Source: Emcibacter sp.
GTDB taxonomy: Bacteria > Pseudomonadota > Alphaproteobacteria > Sphingomonadales > Emcibacteraceae
Assembly: GCA_027019205.1 (NCBI GenBank)
Contig: JALUWZ010000172.1
Location: forward strand, 1 to 6,973
DNA length: 6,973 bases
Direction: 5' to 3'
The stretch's first letter is position 1, and the number at the start of each line of letters is the position of its first letter. Under the pieces are notes generated by a model, which did no database searches, was not told the origin of the DNA, and saw only the letters and a program-made list of their open reading frames with translations. Below are positions 1-6,424 of the stretch, one piece after another. The translations under genes and the position numbers were made by a program.

Positions 1-1
1 C

Positions 2-919
2 AAAAGCTGGCAGGATACAACCCTCTCTGCCTTTACCCTGTCACCGGGGGGCGGGAAATGGCACAGAATATCACCTGTCCCCGGCGGCCCGGGGGAGCTT
101 GCGGCAACGGCAATCACGCTTGGCGGCAGAATTTATGTCTTTGGCGGCTACAGCGTTGCCCGGGATGGTGCGGAGCAGACCATTGCCCGGGCCTATCAAT
201 ATAATCCCGGCAAAGACACATATAGTCTGATCCCGGAAATCCCGGTCGCGGTTGATGACAGTGTGTCTTTCACCATTGCCGGGCGCTATATCTATCTGAT
301 TTCCGGCTGGCATAATTCGGGCAATGTCAATCTGTCCCAGGTTTATGATACACAGGACAGGAAATGGTTTCAGGCCACCCCCTATCCCGGCAAGGCGGTG
401 TTTGGCCATGCCGGGGCCGCATCGGGCAGCCGCTTTGTGATCTGTGACGGGGTTGAAAAAATTGTTGCCTTTCAGGGCAGACATAAATATCAGGCCACAG
501 GGGCGTGTTTTCGCGGGCAGGTGGACCCGGCAAAACCCCGACTGATCAAATGGCAGCGGATAAAACCCCATCCGGGCGGGCCGCGCTACCGCATGGCGGC
601 GGGCGGCTATCACGGACAGGGCGACTGGATAGTCTTCGCCGGGGGCAGTGACACCCCCTATAATTATAACGGCATTGGTTACAATGGAAAGCCGTCAGCC
701 CCGTCCGACCTCGTTATGGCCTATTCACTTGATAAGGATCAGTGGCAGATGGTGGGGCGGCTCGGGCTTGCCAGTATGGACCATCGGCGTCTGCTGGTCG
801 CGGGCCATCGCTTTTTCATTGTCGGCGGCATGGAAAAGGGACAAAAAGTCACCGGCAGGACGGTTGAATTCTGTCTGGGCGATGACAGCGGACGACTGTC
901 TGCCTGTCATAAAAAATAA
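2..919 (+). CDS. Kelch-repeat beta-propeller protein, 5' end missing
   Basis: The reading frame is open from the left edge (first full codon at base 2) to TAA at 917-919, giving 305 visible residues; the true start lies outside the window. The GTG at 263 is internal, because kelch sequence continues upstream of it. Numbering from the first visible codon, glycine-pair/aromatic kelch blades recur: GGRIYVFGGY at about 41-50, GRYIYLISGW at 94-103, SRFVICDG at 143-150, DWIVFAGGSD at 208-217 and HRFFIVGGME at 269-278. Each is followed by a strand with a conserved Trp or Tyr (KW at 19-20, KW at 121-122, QW at 247-248). This is a repeated propeller built for ligand or protein binding. No catalytic residues of galactose oxidase are evident, and nothing identifies it as sialate mutarotase NanM. 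The signal peptide, if any, would be in the missing part. It lies 95 bases upstream of the next operon and may or may not be co-transcribed with it. Family assignment is firm; function is unknown. Confidence 0.85.
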   Translation, partial: KSWQDTTLSAFTLSPGGGKWHRISPVPGGPGELAATAITLGGRIYVFGGYSVARDGAEQTIARAYQYNPGKDTYSLIPEIPVAVDDSVSFTIAGRYIYLISGWHNSGNVNLSQVYDTQDRKWFQATPYPGKAVFGHAGAASGSRFVICDGVEKIVAFQGRHKYQATGACFRGQVDPAKPRLIKWQRIKPHPGGPRYRMAAGGYHGQGDWIVFAGGSDTPYNYNGIGYNGKPSAPSDLVMAYSLDKDQWQMVGRLGLASMDHRRLLVAGHRFFIVGGMEKGQKVTGRTVEFCLGDDSGRLSACHKK

Positions 920-933
920 CTGGAAGAAATCTG

Positions 934-961
934 TTGCATCCCGGGAAATCACTCCTATACT
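934..961 (+). promoter_or_regulatory. Candidate sigma70-type promoter for the SDR / radical SAM / hydrolase operon
   Basis: TTGCAT (934-939) and TATACT (956-961) are separated by 16 bases. The -10 matches TATAAT at five of six positions; the -35 is weaker. It sits in the gap after the kelch stop codon and would start transcription near 968, leaving a leader of roughly 47 bases that is very AT-rich (961-1000) compared with the surrounding genes. No terminator hairpin with a T-run is seen between the kelch stop and this site, so read-through from the kelch gene is also possible. This was found by eye only. Confidence 0.35.
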
Positions 962-1014
962 CATATTAGAAATTAATAATATTACATATATTAAAGAGTG
1001 TACCGAGTGAGTTG

Positions 1015-2028
1015 ATGTCAGGAAAATCTGTCGCCATAACCGGGGCAACGGGCTTTTTGGGCCGCTATGTGTTGTCTGCGGTTTATCAGGCCGGTCATAG
1101 CCCGGTTGCGGTTGTGAGAAATAGGACAGCAGCCCGTAATCTGTTGCCGGATCATATTGAACTTCGTCAGGCAGATATTACTGATCCTGCGGCGCTGACC
1201 CGGGCGTTTCAGGGGATGGACGCCGCCATCCATATGGCCGGGAAAGTTTCTGCCAGCAGACGGGACGAGGCAGAAATATACCGGGTTAATGTCGCGGGTG
1301 CGCGAAATTTCCTGGAGGCAGTGGAACAGGCCGGACTGAAGCGGGCCGTATTTACCTCGACCACCTCGGCGGTTGCAGCATTGTCGGATGACAGGCCGGA
1401 TCAGGCCTGTGACGAGACGGCATCTTTTAATCTGTCAACTGTGCCGGTGGCCTATATTCAGGCCAAGAGGCAGGCTCATGAACTGGCACTGGCCGCGCAG
1501 GGGCGGGGGATGCCGGTTGTTATCCTCAGCCCGAGCCTGGTTCTCGGGCCGGGCGATATAAACCGGGGCAGCAGCGAACTGGTTGATGCGGTGCGCTGCC
1601 ACCAGCTTCCGGTCTGCCCACAGGGCGGGATAAATCCGGTTGATGTGCGGGATATTGCCCGGGCCTATGGTGCCGTGCTGGACCATCCCGACCCGGCACC
1701 GCATTATATTCTGGCCTCCGGGGAAAATCTGACATTGAAGAATTTTACCGCCCGGGTGGCCCGTCTGGCCGGGATTCCTCCGCCATGGCTGTCTTTGCCG
1801 CGCGGGCTGCTGCTGCCGGTGGCCGCCCTTATGGAGAAAATATTTCCGGCAGGAAATATCACGGCAGCGGGGGTGCATCTCGGCAGCCGTTACTGGTATT
1901 TCACGGCGGCTCTGGCGCGGCGAGACCTTGCTCTTAAGTGCAGGCCGCTGGATGAAACACTGCTGGCAACCCTTGACTGGCTCGGAACCAGAGAACAACA
2001 ATATAGTTTAAAACAGGTGAAAACATGA
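1015..2028 (+). CDS. NAD(P)-dependent epimerase/dehydratase, extended SDR (HpnA / 3-beta-HSD-like)
   Basis: A 337-residue extended short-chain dehydrogenase, a normal length for the family. The Rossmann dinucleotide motif TGATGFLG is at residues 9-16, followed by the usual acidic ADITD at 53-57, AIHMAG at 71-76 (family NAG/HxAG-type motif), and VNVAGARNFLEA at 91-102. Catalytic Tyr147 and Lys151 form YIQAK (YxxxK), with FTSTTS at 113-118 supplying the Ser/Thr. Downstream, NPVDVRDIARAY (207-218) and ILASGENLTL (232-241) are typical of the HpnA / dihydroflavonol reductase / 3-beta-hydroxysteroid dehydrogenase branch. The ATG at 1015 was chosen; a TTG at 1012 directly precedes it in frame and would add one residue. 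Purine-rich GAGTGA at 1005-1010 is a modest ribosome site. The gene overlaps the next by four bases (ATGA), so the enzyme probably acts in the same cytoplasmic pathway, oxidising or reducing a hydroxyl/keto or sugar group. The substrate is not determinable; HpnA itself is not claimed. Confidence 0.88.
   Translation: MSGKSVAITGATGFLGRYVLSAVYQAGHSPVAVVRNRTAARNLLPDHIELRQADITDPAALTRAFQGMDAAIHMAGKVSASRRDEAEIYRVNVAGARNFLEAVEQAGLKRAVFTSTTSAVAALSDDRPDQACDETASFNLSTVPVAYIQAKRQAHELALAAQGRGMPVVILSPSLVLGPGDINRGSSELVDAVRCHQLPVCPQGGINPVDVRDIARAYGAVLDHPDPAPHYILASGENLTLKNFTARVARLAGIPPPWLSLPRGLLLPVAALMEKIFPAGNITAAGVHLGSRYWYFTAALARRDLALKCRPLDETLLATLDWLGTREQQYSLKQVKT
2015..2020 (+). promoter_or_regulatory. Shine-Dalgarno site for the radical SAM gene inside the SDR 3' end
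   Basis: AGGTGA lies four bases before the ATG at 2025 and fixes that start. The ATG overlaps the SDR stop codon (ATGA, 2025-2028), an arrangement expected for translational coupling. Confidence 0.6.
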
Positions 2029-3440
2029 AAGTATTATTGATAAATCCCCCCTGCGGGATACGTACCATCGGCCTTAAAAACCTGACAAAGATTGAACCGC
2101 TTAACCTTGAGCTTTTAGGGGCAACGATCAAAGACCGCCATGAGGTGCGTCTGGTTGATATGGAAGTGGCGCCAAAGGACCTGAGCCGGATGCTGGTCGA
2201 TTTCAAACCGGATATCGTCGGGGTGACGTCAGAGGTCGTGCATGTTGAAACCGCCAAACAGGCGCTGGCGGTGACGCGTCTCTCGGCCCCGGACTGTCTG
2301 ACGGTGGTTGGCGGCCATCATCCAACGGTGTGTCCTGACGATTTCCTTGACCCGCTTATTGACCTGATTGTGCAGGGGGAGGGGACGGAATCATTCGCGG
2401 AAATCTGTGATGCCCGGGCCTCTGGCGCAACATCCTATAGCCATATTGCCGGGTTGATGATCCGGGACGGGGATCGTCTGGTGGCAACGGCGCGTCGGCC
2501 TCTGCCCCTGACCCTGGACCATCAGCCGATGCCGGACCGCAGCCTGACCAGCCGCTATCGCTCACGCTATTATTATCTCTGGGAAAAAAGAATTGCGGCG
2601 GTACGCAGTTCGGTGGGCTGCAGTTTCCCGTGTGTTTTCTGTTCACCGAGGATATATTCCCATGGCGGCTTCATTCCGCGCTCGCCGGAACTGCTGCTGG
2701 AGGAAATTGCCGGGCTGGAGGAGGAGTTCATCTATTTATGTGATGATCATGCCTTTCATGACCCGGACCGTATGCTCCGCCTTGCCGATATGCTGCTGTC
2801 TGCGGGCATAAAGAAACGCTATTTCACCTATGCCCGGGTCGATTCGATCGTTGAAAACCGCGAGCTGTTTGCCCTGTGGGCGCGGGCCGGGTTGCAACTG
2901 GTGATGTCGGGGATTGAGTCCCTTGATTATGAGGCCCTGAAGCGCACCGGCAAGCGGGTGGACCAGGGCCAGAATGTCGAGGCCCTCAATATCCTCGGTG
3001 AGCTGGGCATTGGCATGAGTGCGGGCTTTCTGGTCGAGGATAATTTTACCAGAAAGGATTTTGCCCGGATTGATAATTTTGTCAAACAGCATCCGGCAAT
3101 CATTCTGACCGAATATACCCCCCTGACGCCATTGCCGGGAACCGTGCTGCATCGTAAGGTAAAAGATGATATTATTACCGAAGACCGGCAGTTTTATGAT
3201 TTGCAGCATTTTCTAATGTCAACCAGAACCTCGACAAAGGACCTGTACCGGATGATGCGGGATGCCTATGGCAGGGTTGTCTGGCGTGCTTTCCTGCGGG
3301 TCGGGTTGTGGAAACCGTCAAACTGGTCATGGCATTATGTTAAAATGATCCGGGGGCTGGTGCGGAATTTCTTTGCGCTGGGGCAGGCCGATGCCGAGAT
3401 GAAAAAGGCCGTAGCCAGACAGGACAGCAGGAGTCTGTGA
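2025..3440 (+). CDS. Cobalamin-binding radical SAM protein, HpnR-like (putative C-methylase)
   Basis: A 471-residue class B-type radical SAM enzyme. Residues 1 to about 130 form a B12-binding Rossmann domain: MKVLLINPP start, PDIVGVTSE (62-70), VVGGHHPTV (94-102) and VQGEGTESF (116-124). The radical SAM core starts with RSSVGCSFPCVFC, whose C199, C203 and C206 form the CxxxCxxC that ligates the 4Fe-4S cluster. YLCDDHAFHDP (237-247), MSGIESLDYEALKRTGK (294-310) and YTPLTPLPGT (364-373) follow the usual barrel strands. From memory, the DD-AF segment, the PxPGT segment, and the later FYDLQHFLMSTR (390-401) match the layout of HpnR, the hopanoid C-3 methylase, better than HpnJ, HpnP or BchE. The known family reaction is methyl transfer from methylcobalamin to an unactivated carbon; here substrate and even methylation are inferred. 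Not all relatives methylate. The C-terminal tail (about 415-452) is basic and rich in Trp and aliphatics, so it may touch membrane. The gene sits between SDR and hydrolase genes with overlaps at both ends. Confidence 0.88.
   Translation: MKVLLINPPCGIRTIGLKNLTKIEPLNLELLGATIKDRHEVRLVDMEVAPKDLSRMLVDFKPDIVGVTSEVVHVETAKQALAVTRLSAPDCLTVVGGHHPTVCPDDFLDPLIDLIVQGEGTESFAEICDARASGATSYSHIAGLMIRDGDRLVATARRPLPLTLDHQPMPDRSLTSRYRSRYYYLWEKRIAAVRSSVGCSFPCVFCSPRIYSHGGFIPRSPELLLEEIAGLEEEFIYLCDDHAFHDPDRMLRLADMLLSAGIKKRYFTYARVDSIVENRELFALWARAGLQLVMSGIESLDYEALKRTGKRVDQGQNVEALNILGELGIGMSAGFLVEDNFTRKDFARIDNFVKQHPAIILTEYTPLTPLPGTVLHRKVKDDIITEDRQFYDLQHFLMSTRTSTKDLYRMMRDAYGRVVWRAFLRVGLWKPSNWSWHYVKMIRGLVRNFFALGQADAEMKKAVARQDSRSL
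3429..3433 (+). promoter_or_regulatory. Shine-Dalgarno site for the MBL-fold gene
   Basis: AGGAG lies six bases before the ATG at 3440, but only three before the in-frame GTG at 3437. This favours the ATG, which shares one base with the stop of the upstream gene (TGATG, 3438-3442) and again suggests coupled translation. Confidence 0.6.
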
Positions 3441-4243
3441 TGAAGGGGAATTCTTCAAGCTGGAACATCTCCTATCTCGGCTGGTCAGGCTTTGATATTT
3501 TCCGGTCTGATCAGGGGCCGCATATCTTTATTGATCCGCCGAAGGGGACGGTTTTCCCCGTCGAAGCGGCCCTGATTATTTTTATCACCCATGGTCATCC
3601 GGAGCATCTTGGCGGTACTCTTGACCTGCTTGCCAAAGGGGGTGGCGGGCAGGATATTACCCTCATTGGTTCGAAAACAGTCTGTCAGTATCTCACCGGT
3701 CATTGCCGGGCTGACAGGGTGAGTTTTAGAGAAATAGACCCGGGACAGAAATATTCTCTGGATAAGGAGACGGGCTTTGAGGTATTCCCGTGGCAGCATA
3801 TGCCGCTGCTGCCGCCGGGCATCAGGCCGGCGATACGCCATATTCTGGCTATCCTGAAAAATTTTCCACTGGCGTGGCGGATCATCCGCATGTCACTGGG
3901 CGGGCCGAGGGGGCCGGGGCCGATGCTGGGCTATCTGCTGCATCTGCCGGGCGACAGCAGGATTATGGTTTATGGCGAGGGATTGCACCGCCGCTGCCAG
4001 CCGGGGGATGTTGTGAAAGGCACGGGCGCGACCCTGCTTGTGGCCTCGGAACCGGAAGATGTGGCAGAATTGCCGGAGCTTGTCGCGGCAATCGGGGCGA
4101 AGGAGGCCATTCTTTACGAACCGCACCGGGGATGGCGCGAGGCCTTTTCCCTGCCCCATGTTGATATGTCGGCCCTGCAGCAGGCAATTGAGAACAAGGA
4201 TATTGTCAGTAGAATTGCCGCAGTCAAAGCAACGGGGTACTGA
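3440..4243 (+). CDS. MBL-fold metal-dependent hydrolase, UlaG-like, with Asp-to-Glu ligand changes
   Basis: A 267-residue protein of the metallo-beta-lactamase superfamily, close to the usual length of the UlaG-like / beta-lactamase domain 2 branch. The N terminus, ISYLGWSGFDI (10-20), matches the first strand of that branch (W-L-G-x-x-G-F). The metal motif is THGHPEH at 50-56, so HxHxEH rather than the usual HxHxDH: His51, His53, Glu55, His56. Further candidate ligands are His120, Glu180 in VYGEG (where family members normally have Asp in GD) and His229 in EPHRGW. Residues about 128-153 form a hydrophobic, basic helix that might sit on a membrane surface. No signal peptide is seen, so it is cytoplasmic. 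It is the third gene of the tightly overlapped operon, so it likely hydrolyses a phosphoester, ester or lactone made or used in that pathway; the substrate is unknown. Its 3' end overlaps the convergent receptor gene by 20 bases. Confidence 0.83.
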   Translation: MKGNSSSWNISYLGWSGFDIFRSDQGPHIFIDPPKGTVFPVEAALIIFITHGHPEHLGGTLDLLAKGGGGQDITLIGSKTVCQYLTGHCRADRVSFREIDPGQKYSLDKETGFEVFPWQHMPLLPPGIRPAIRHILAILKNFPLAWRIIRMSLGGPRGPGPMLGYLLHLPGDSRIMVYGEGLHRRCQPGDVVKGTGATLLVASEPEDVAELPELVAAIGAKEAILYEPHRGWREAFSLPHVDMSALQQAIENKDIVSRIAAVKATGY

Positions 4244-6314
4244 AATCCCGCCATTTTTCCAGACCGTCTTTATTCTCCAGATAATTCATCAGGGCGGTCA
4301 CTACCTTGCGGTCATAAATCCGGTCGGCATCATCCAGCAGCATCAACACCGCCCTGGCCATATCCATGCCGCTGCGATGGGCGCGGGCGCTTGACATGCC
4401 AACAAAGGCATTGGCCACCGCGACAATCCGGGCGGACAACAGAATATCCTGCCCGCACAGGTCTTTTGGCGACCCCGAGCCGTCCCAATGGGCGCTGATC
4501 TGGCGCAGGGTCAGGACCACCGGTCCGTCAAACTCGACATTTTCCAGCATGTCAGCCGTTTTCATGATGCTGGTGCGGACGGTCGCCAGTTCATCTTCCG
4601 ATAATCCACCGGGCCGGGTCAGCAATTCCCTTGGCACCAGAATTTTACCCAGATTCATCAGGGTTCCGGCGATATTGGCGGTTTCCCGCGTCCGGTCATC
4701 GACAGCCATTTCGTCAGCGATGGCCTGTACCACCCGGGTGACACGTTCCGAATGGCGGGCGCTGTAGGGATCGCGGCTGTCAATCACCATGGTCAGGGTA
4801 TTGACCAGACTTTTCAGGGCCTTTTCCCGGCGTTCGCGTTCCTGAACCAGCGGCGAAATATCCTCGGTAACAATCAGAACACCCGTTTTGTCATCCACCG
4901 GCAGGGGAATATAGTCTGATTTGACCGTTTTATCATTATCCGGCAGTTTCTCGACGATGGATACGGCCTGTGATGTTTCAAGGACCTGATGGTAATAGCT
5001 CTCACTCTTCGGCGAGTCGAGGGGACCGTCTATTGTTGCGGTCTTTCGTCCCATCATGTCTTCGGGACTCATCCCGGCATTTCTGGCGGCGGGCGCATTG
5101 GCGAATGTATAGCGGCCTTTTTCATCAACGGCAGTGATCAGGGTCGGCTGGCTGTCGGTGACGATTTGCAGAAAATGGCTGAGCTTTTCATATTTCCGGG
5201 TGAGGGCCGCCTGCTGTTGTGCCGCCCTCCTGACCCGGACGGAGACGCCATGGCGCCAGACCAGCAATATTGAAATGGTCAGGGCGATAATAATCAGCCC
5301 GGCGATCCAGATAATGGTTTTTTTCCGCGAGTCTATGCCGCTCATAATTTCCTGCGAGTTCACAGTCCGGACCAGAACCCAGCCGGTTCCCTTGATTTTC
5401 CGGCCCGTGACCAGAACCTTCTGCCCGTCATAATTGACCCGTTCAGCGAAACCGTCCATACCGGCGTGCTGCACCGCAAAGGCCGCAGCAAGCGAGGCAT
5501 TATCCGCGTCAAGAACAATGCTTAATGGCGGATTGAGGTCACCATTCCGGCTTGGCAGGGGGGAGATATATTCCATGCTTGCCCCGTTTTGGCGGACAAG
5601 GTAATTTCTGGCTGTTCTGCTTATTTCACCGGGCTGAACCAGTTTCTTAAAAAAGCTGTCACCCAAGGGCTTGATCCCGATGGCAAAGCCGATGGCCGGG
5701 CTGCTGCGGTCGTCCTGAACCCCGAAAACCGGGGCGATAAAGGCGATAGTGGCCGTCCCCTCCCTGCCGGGCCAGGGGCCGAACACGGCCACATCATTTT
5801 TGGCCCCCTGTTTGAGATAGTCGGCGATTGTATCGATGACCGGCGGCATATTGGCGGTTGAGACGATAATCCGCCCCCGGGGACTGGTCAGGGCAATGCC
5901 GGAAATTTCCGGGCTGGTCAAATTGGCCTTGACCCTGAAGGCCGGATTTGTCGGCATCGCGTAGCCATTCTGCAGGGCAGTTGCCTTGATCTGGTTTTCG
6001 AGATAGGCGGTCGTCGCCAGTTGATCCCCGCTTTCGCTGTCTTTCGGGTTATTTGCGGCCTCAACCGTCCCAAGGTAAATTCTCAAGGAAGGGTTTTCCG
6101 CCAGCTGGCTGATGACTTTCTGCTGGGCGGCAAGCCATTCTTCCACCGCGACCTCACGGCTGTTGATAACGACAGCCATCTGCCGCTGCCACAGCAGGCG
6201 GTCCCGGTCAGCCTCGGACTGGGCAAATCTCAGCGCCAGAAACAGCGCAACCGTCGCCCCGACAATAATTGCCACGGCCAGAATTATGGCGGCTATATTT
6301 GGACGTAAACTCAT
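4224..6314 (-). CDS. Membrane receptor: Cache-like sensor, PAS, degenerate HD-GYP-type output domain
   Basis: A 696-residue inner-membrane protein. TM1 is at about 7-29; a large periplasmic region, 30-333, looks like a double Cache sensor, with a conserved WLAAQQKVISQLAENPSLR start (60-78) and a GWVLV ending (311-315). TM2 is at about 334-353, a linker at 355-380, PAS at about 376-488 (VDEKGRYTFANAPA, 396-409) and an HD-GYP-like domain at about 500-680. HSERV (His521), LGK (555-557), RPGGL (567-571), DGSGSP (611-616) and LSARIVAVAN (626-635) show the HD-GYP framework. However, the catalytic HD is Met553-Asn554, the HHE run before W-DG is Ile-Ser-Ala, GYP is GSP, and the later Asp residues are Asn635 and Val638. 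It is therefore unlikely to hydrolyse c-di-GMP and is better read as a pseudoenzyme sensing a periplasmic ligand. The ATG at 6314 gives a complete TM1; its ribosome site (GGA a few bases upstream) is weak. It diverges from a LapG-type protease gene, a possible partner. The tail overlaps the MBL gene by 20 bases. Confidence 0.87.
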   Translation of the reverse strand: MSLRPNIAAIILAVAIIVGATVALFLALRFAQSEADRDRLLWQRQMAVVINSREVAVEEWLAAQQKVISQLAENPSLRIYLGTVEAANNPKDSESGDQLATTAYLENQIKATALQNGYAMPTNPAFRVKANLTSPEISGIALTSPRGRIIVSTANMPPVIDTIADYLKQGAKNDVAVFGPWPGREGTATIAFIAPVFGVQDDRSSPAIGFAIGIKPLGDSFFKKLVQPGEISRTARNYLVRQNGASMEYISPLPSRNGDLNPPLSIVLDADNASLAAAFAVQHAGMDGFAERVNYDGQKVLVTGRKIKGTGWVLVRTVNSQEIMSGIDSRKKTIIWIAGLIIIALTISILLVWRHGVSVRVRRAAQQQAALTRKYEKLSHFLQIVTDSQPTLITAVDEKGRYTFANAPAARNAGMSPEDMMGRKTATIDGPLDSPKSESYYHQVLETSQAVSIVEKLPDNDKTVKSDYIPLPVDDKTGVLIVTEDISPLVQERERREKALKSLVNTLTMVIDSRDPYSARHSERVTRVVQAIADEMAVDDRTRETANIAGTLMNLGKILVPRELLTRPGGLSEDELATVRTSIMKTADMLENVEFDGPVVLTLRQISAHWDGSGSPKDLCGQDILLSARIVAVANAFVGMSSARAHRSGMDMARAVLMLLDDADRIYDRKVVTALMNYLENKDGLEKWRDFSTPLL
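4233..4258 (+). terminator. Candidate weak intrinsic terminator of the + strand operon
   Basis: CGGGGT (4233-4238) can pair with ATCCCG (4245-4250), including one G-U pair, around a six-base loop. CC and then ATTTTT follow (4253-4258). The hairpin spans the hydrolase stop codon and lies inside the 3' end of the opposing receptor gene. The stem is short and the T-run modest, and there is no T-run on the other side, so it would serve only the + strand. Found by eye. Confidence 0.35.
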
Positions 6315-6339
6315 ATATATGGTCCATTCAGACAGTAAA

Positions 6340-6367
6340 ATATTACGTATTTTTTAACATTTGGTAA
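6340..6367 (-). promoter_or_regulatory. Possible promoter for the receptor gene
   Basis: Read on the minus strand, TTACCA (6362-6367) and TAATAT (6340-6345) are 16 bases apart and point toward the receptor start codon. Each box matches the sigma70 consensus at four of six positions, which is weak in such AT-rich DNA. Confidence 0.2.
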
Positions 6368-6383
6368 CCTTACCTCGTATATA
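6354..6383 (+). promoter_or_regulatory. Candidate sigma70-type promoter for the protease gene
   Basis: TTAACA (6354-6359) matches TTGACA at five of six bases and is followed 18 bases later by TATATA (6378-6383). Transcription would begin near 6390, giving a leader of about 35 bases before the ATG at 6425. The inverted repeat at 6363-6374 lies in the spacer. Found by eye. Confidence 0.35.
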
Positions 6384-6424
6384 GTCATGTCGTAAACTGT
6401 TAAATATGCCGGATCAGAAGAAGT

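Larger units (their letters stand above)
6315..6424. promoter_or_regulatory. Divergent promoter region between receptor and LapG-type protease genes
   Basis: This 110-base AT-rich gap is the only non-coding DNA between two divergent start codons, so it must carry both promoters unless transcription begins farther away. It contains the perfect inverted repeat GGTAA-CC-TTACC (6363-6374), which lies within or between the proposed promoter elements of both genes and could be an operator. TACGTA at 6344-6349 is another short palindrome. No known regulator site is recognised with confidence. Confidence 0.5.

Noticed and set aside
71..613. Minus-strand open frame of 180 codons across the kelch gene
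   Set aside because: The plus frame shows repeated kelch blades through the whole stretch. The minus product is low-information and has no supporting start signal.
263..919. GTG at 263 as the start of the kelch gene
   Set aside because: The same frame is open to the left edge and encodes an obvious kelch blade (IYVFGGY) upstream, so the gene begins outside the window.
1435..2001. Minus-strand open frame of 188 codons across the SDR gene
   Set aside because: The SDR frame carries clear Rossmann and YxxxK motifs over the same bases. The antisense product is rich in Arg, Gln, Pro and His with no recognisable fold.
1015..2028. Naming the SDR gene hpnA
   Set aside because: The motifs seen are shared by many extended SDR families, including 3-beta-HSD and dihydroflavonol reductase types.
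2025..3440. Naming the radical SAM gene hpnR, hpnJ, hpnP or bchE
   Set aside because: The resemblance to HpnR is judged from memory, no other hopanoid gene is visible, and B12 radical SAM families overlap in motifs. A symbol would overstate the evidence.
4224..6314. Receptor as an active c-di-GMP phosphodiesterase
   Set aside because: The HD dyad, HHE run and later Asp ligands are all replaced, so metal-dependent hydrolysis is not expected.
4366..6357. Several plus-strand open frames of 80-133 codons opposite the receptor gene
   Set aside because: They lie fully antisense to a 696-residue gene with recognisable domains from end to end and have no domain signatures of their own. They are a by-product of GC-rich codon use.
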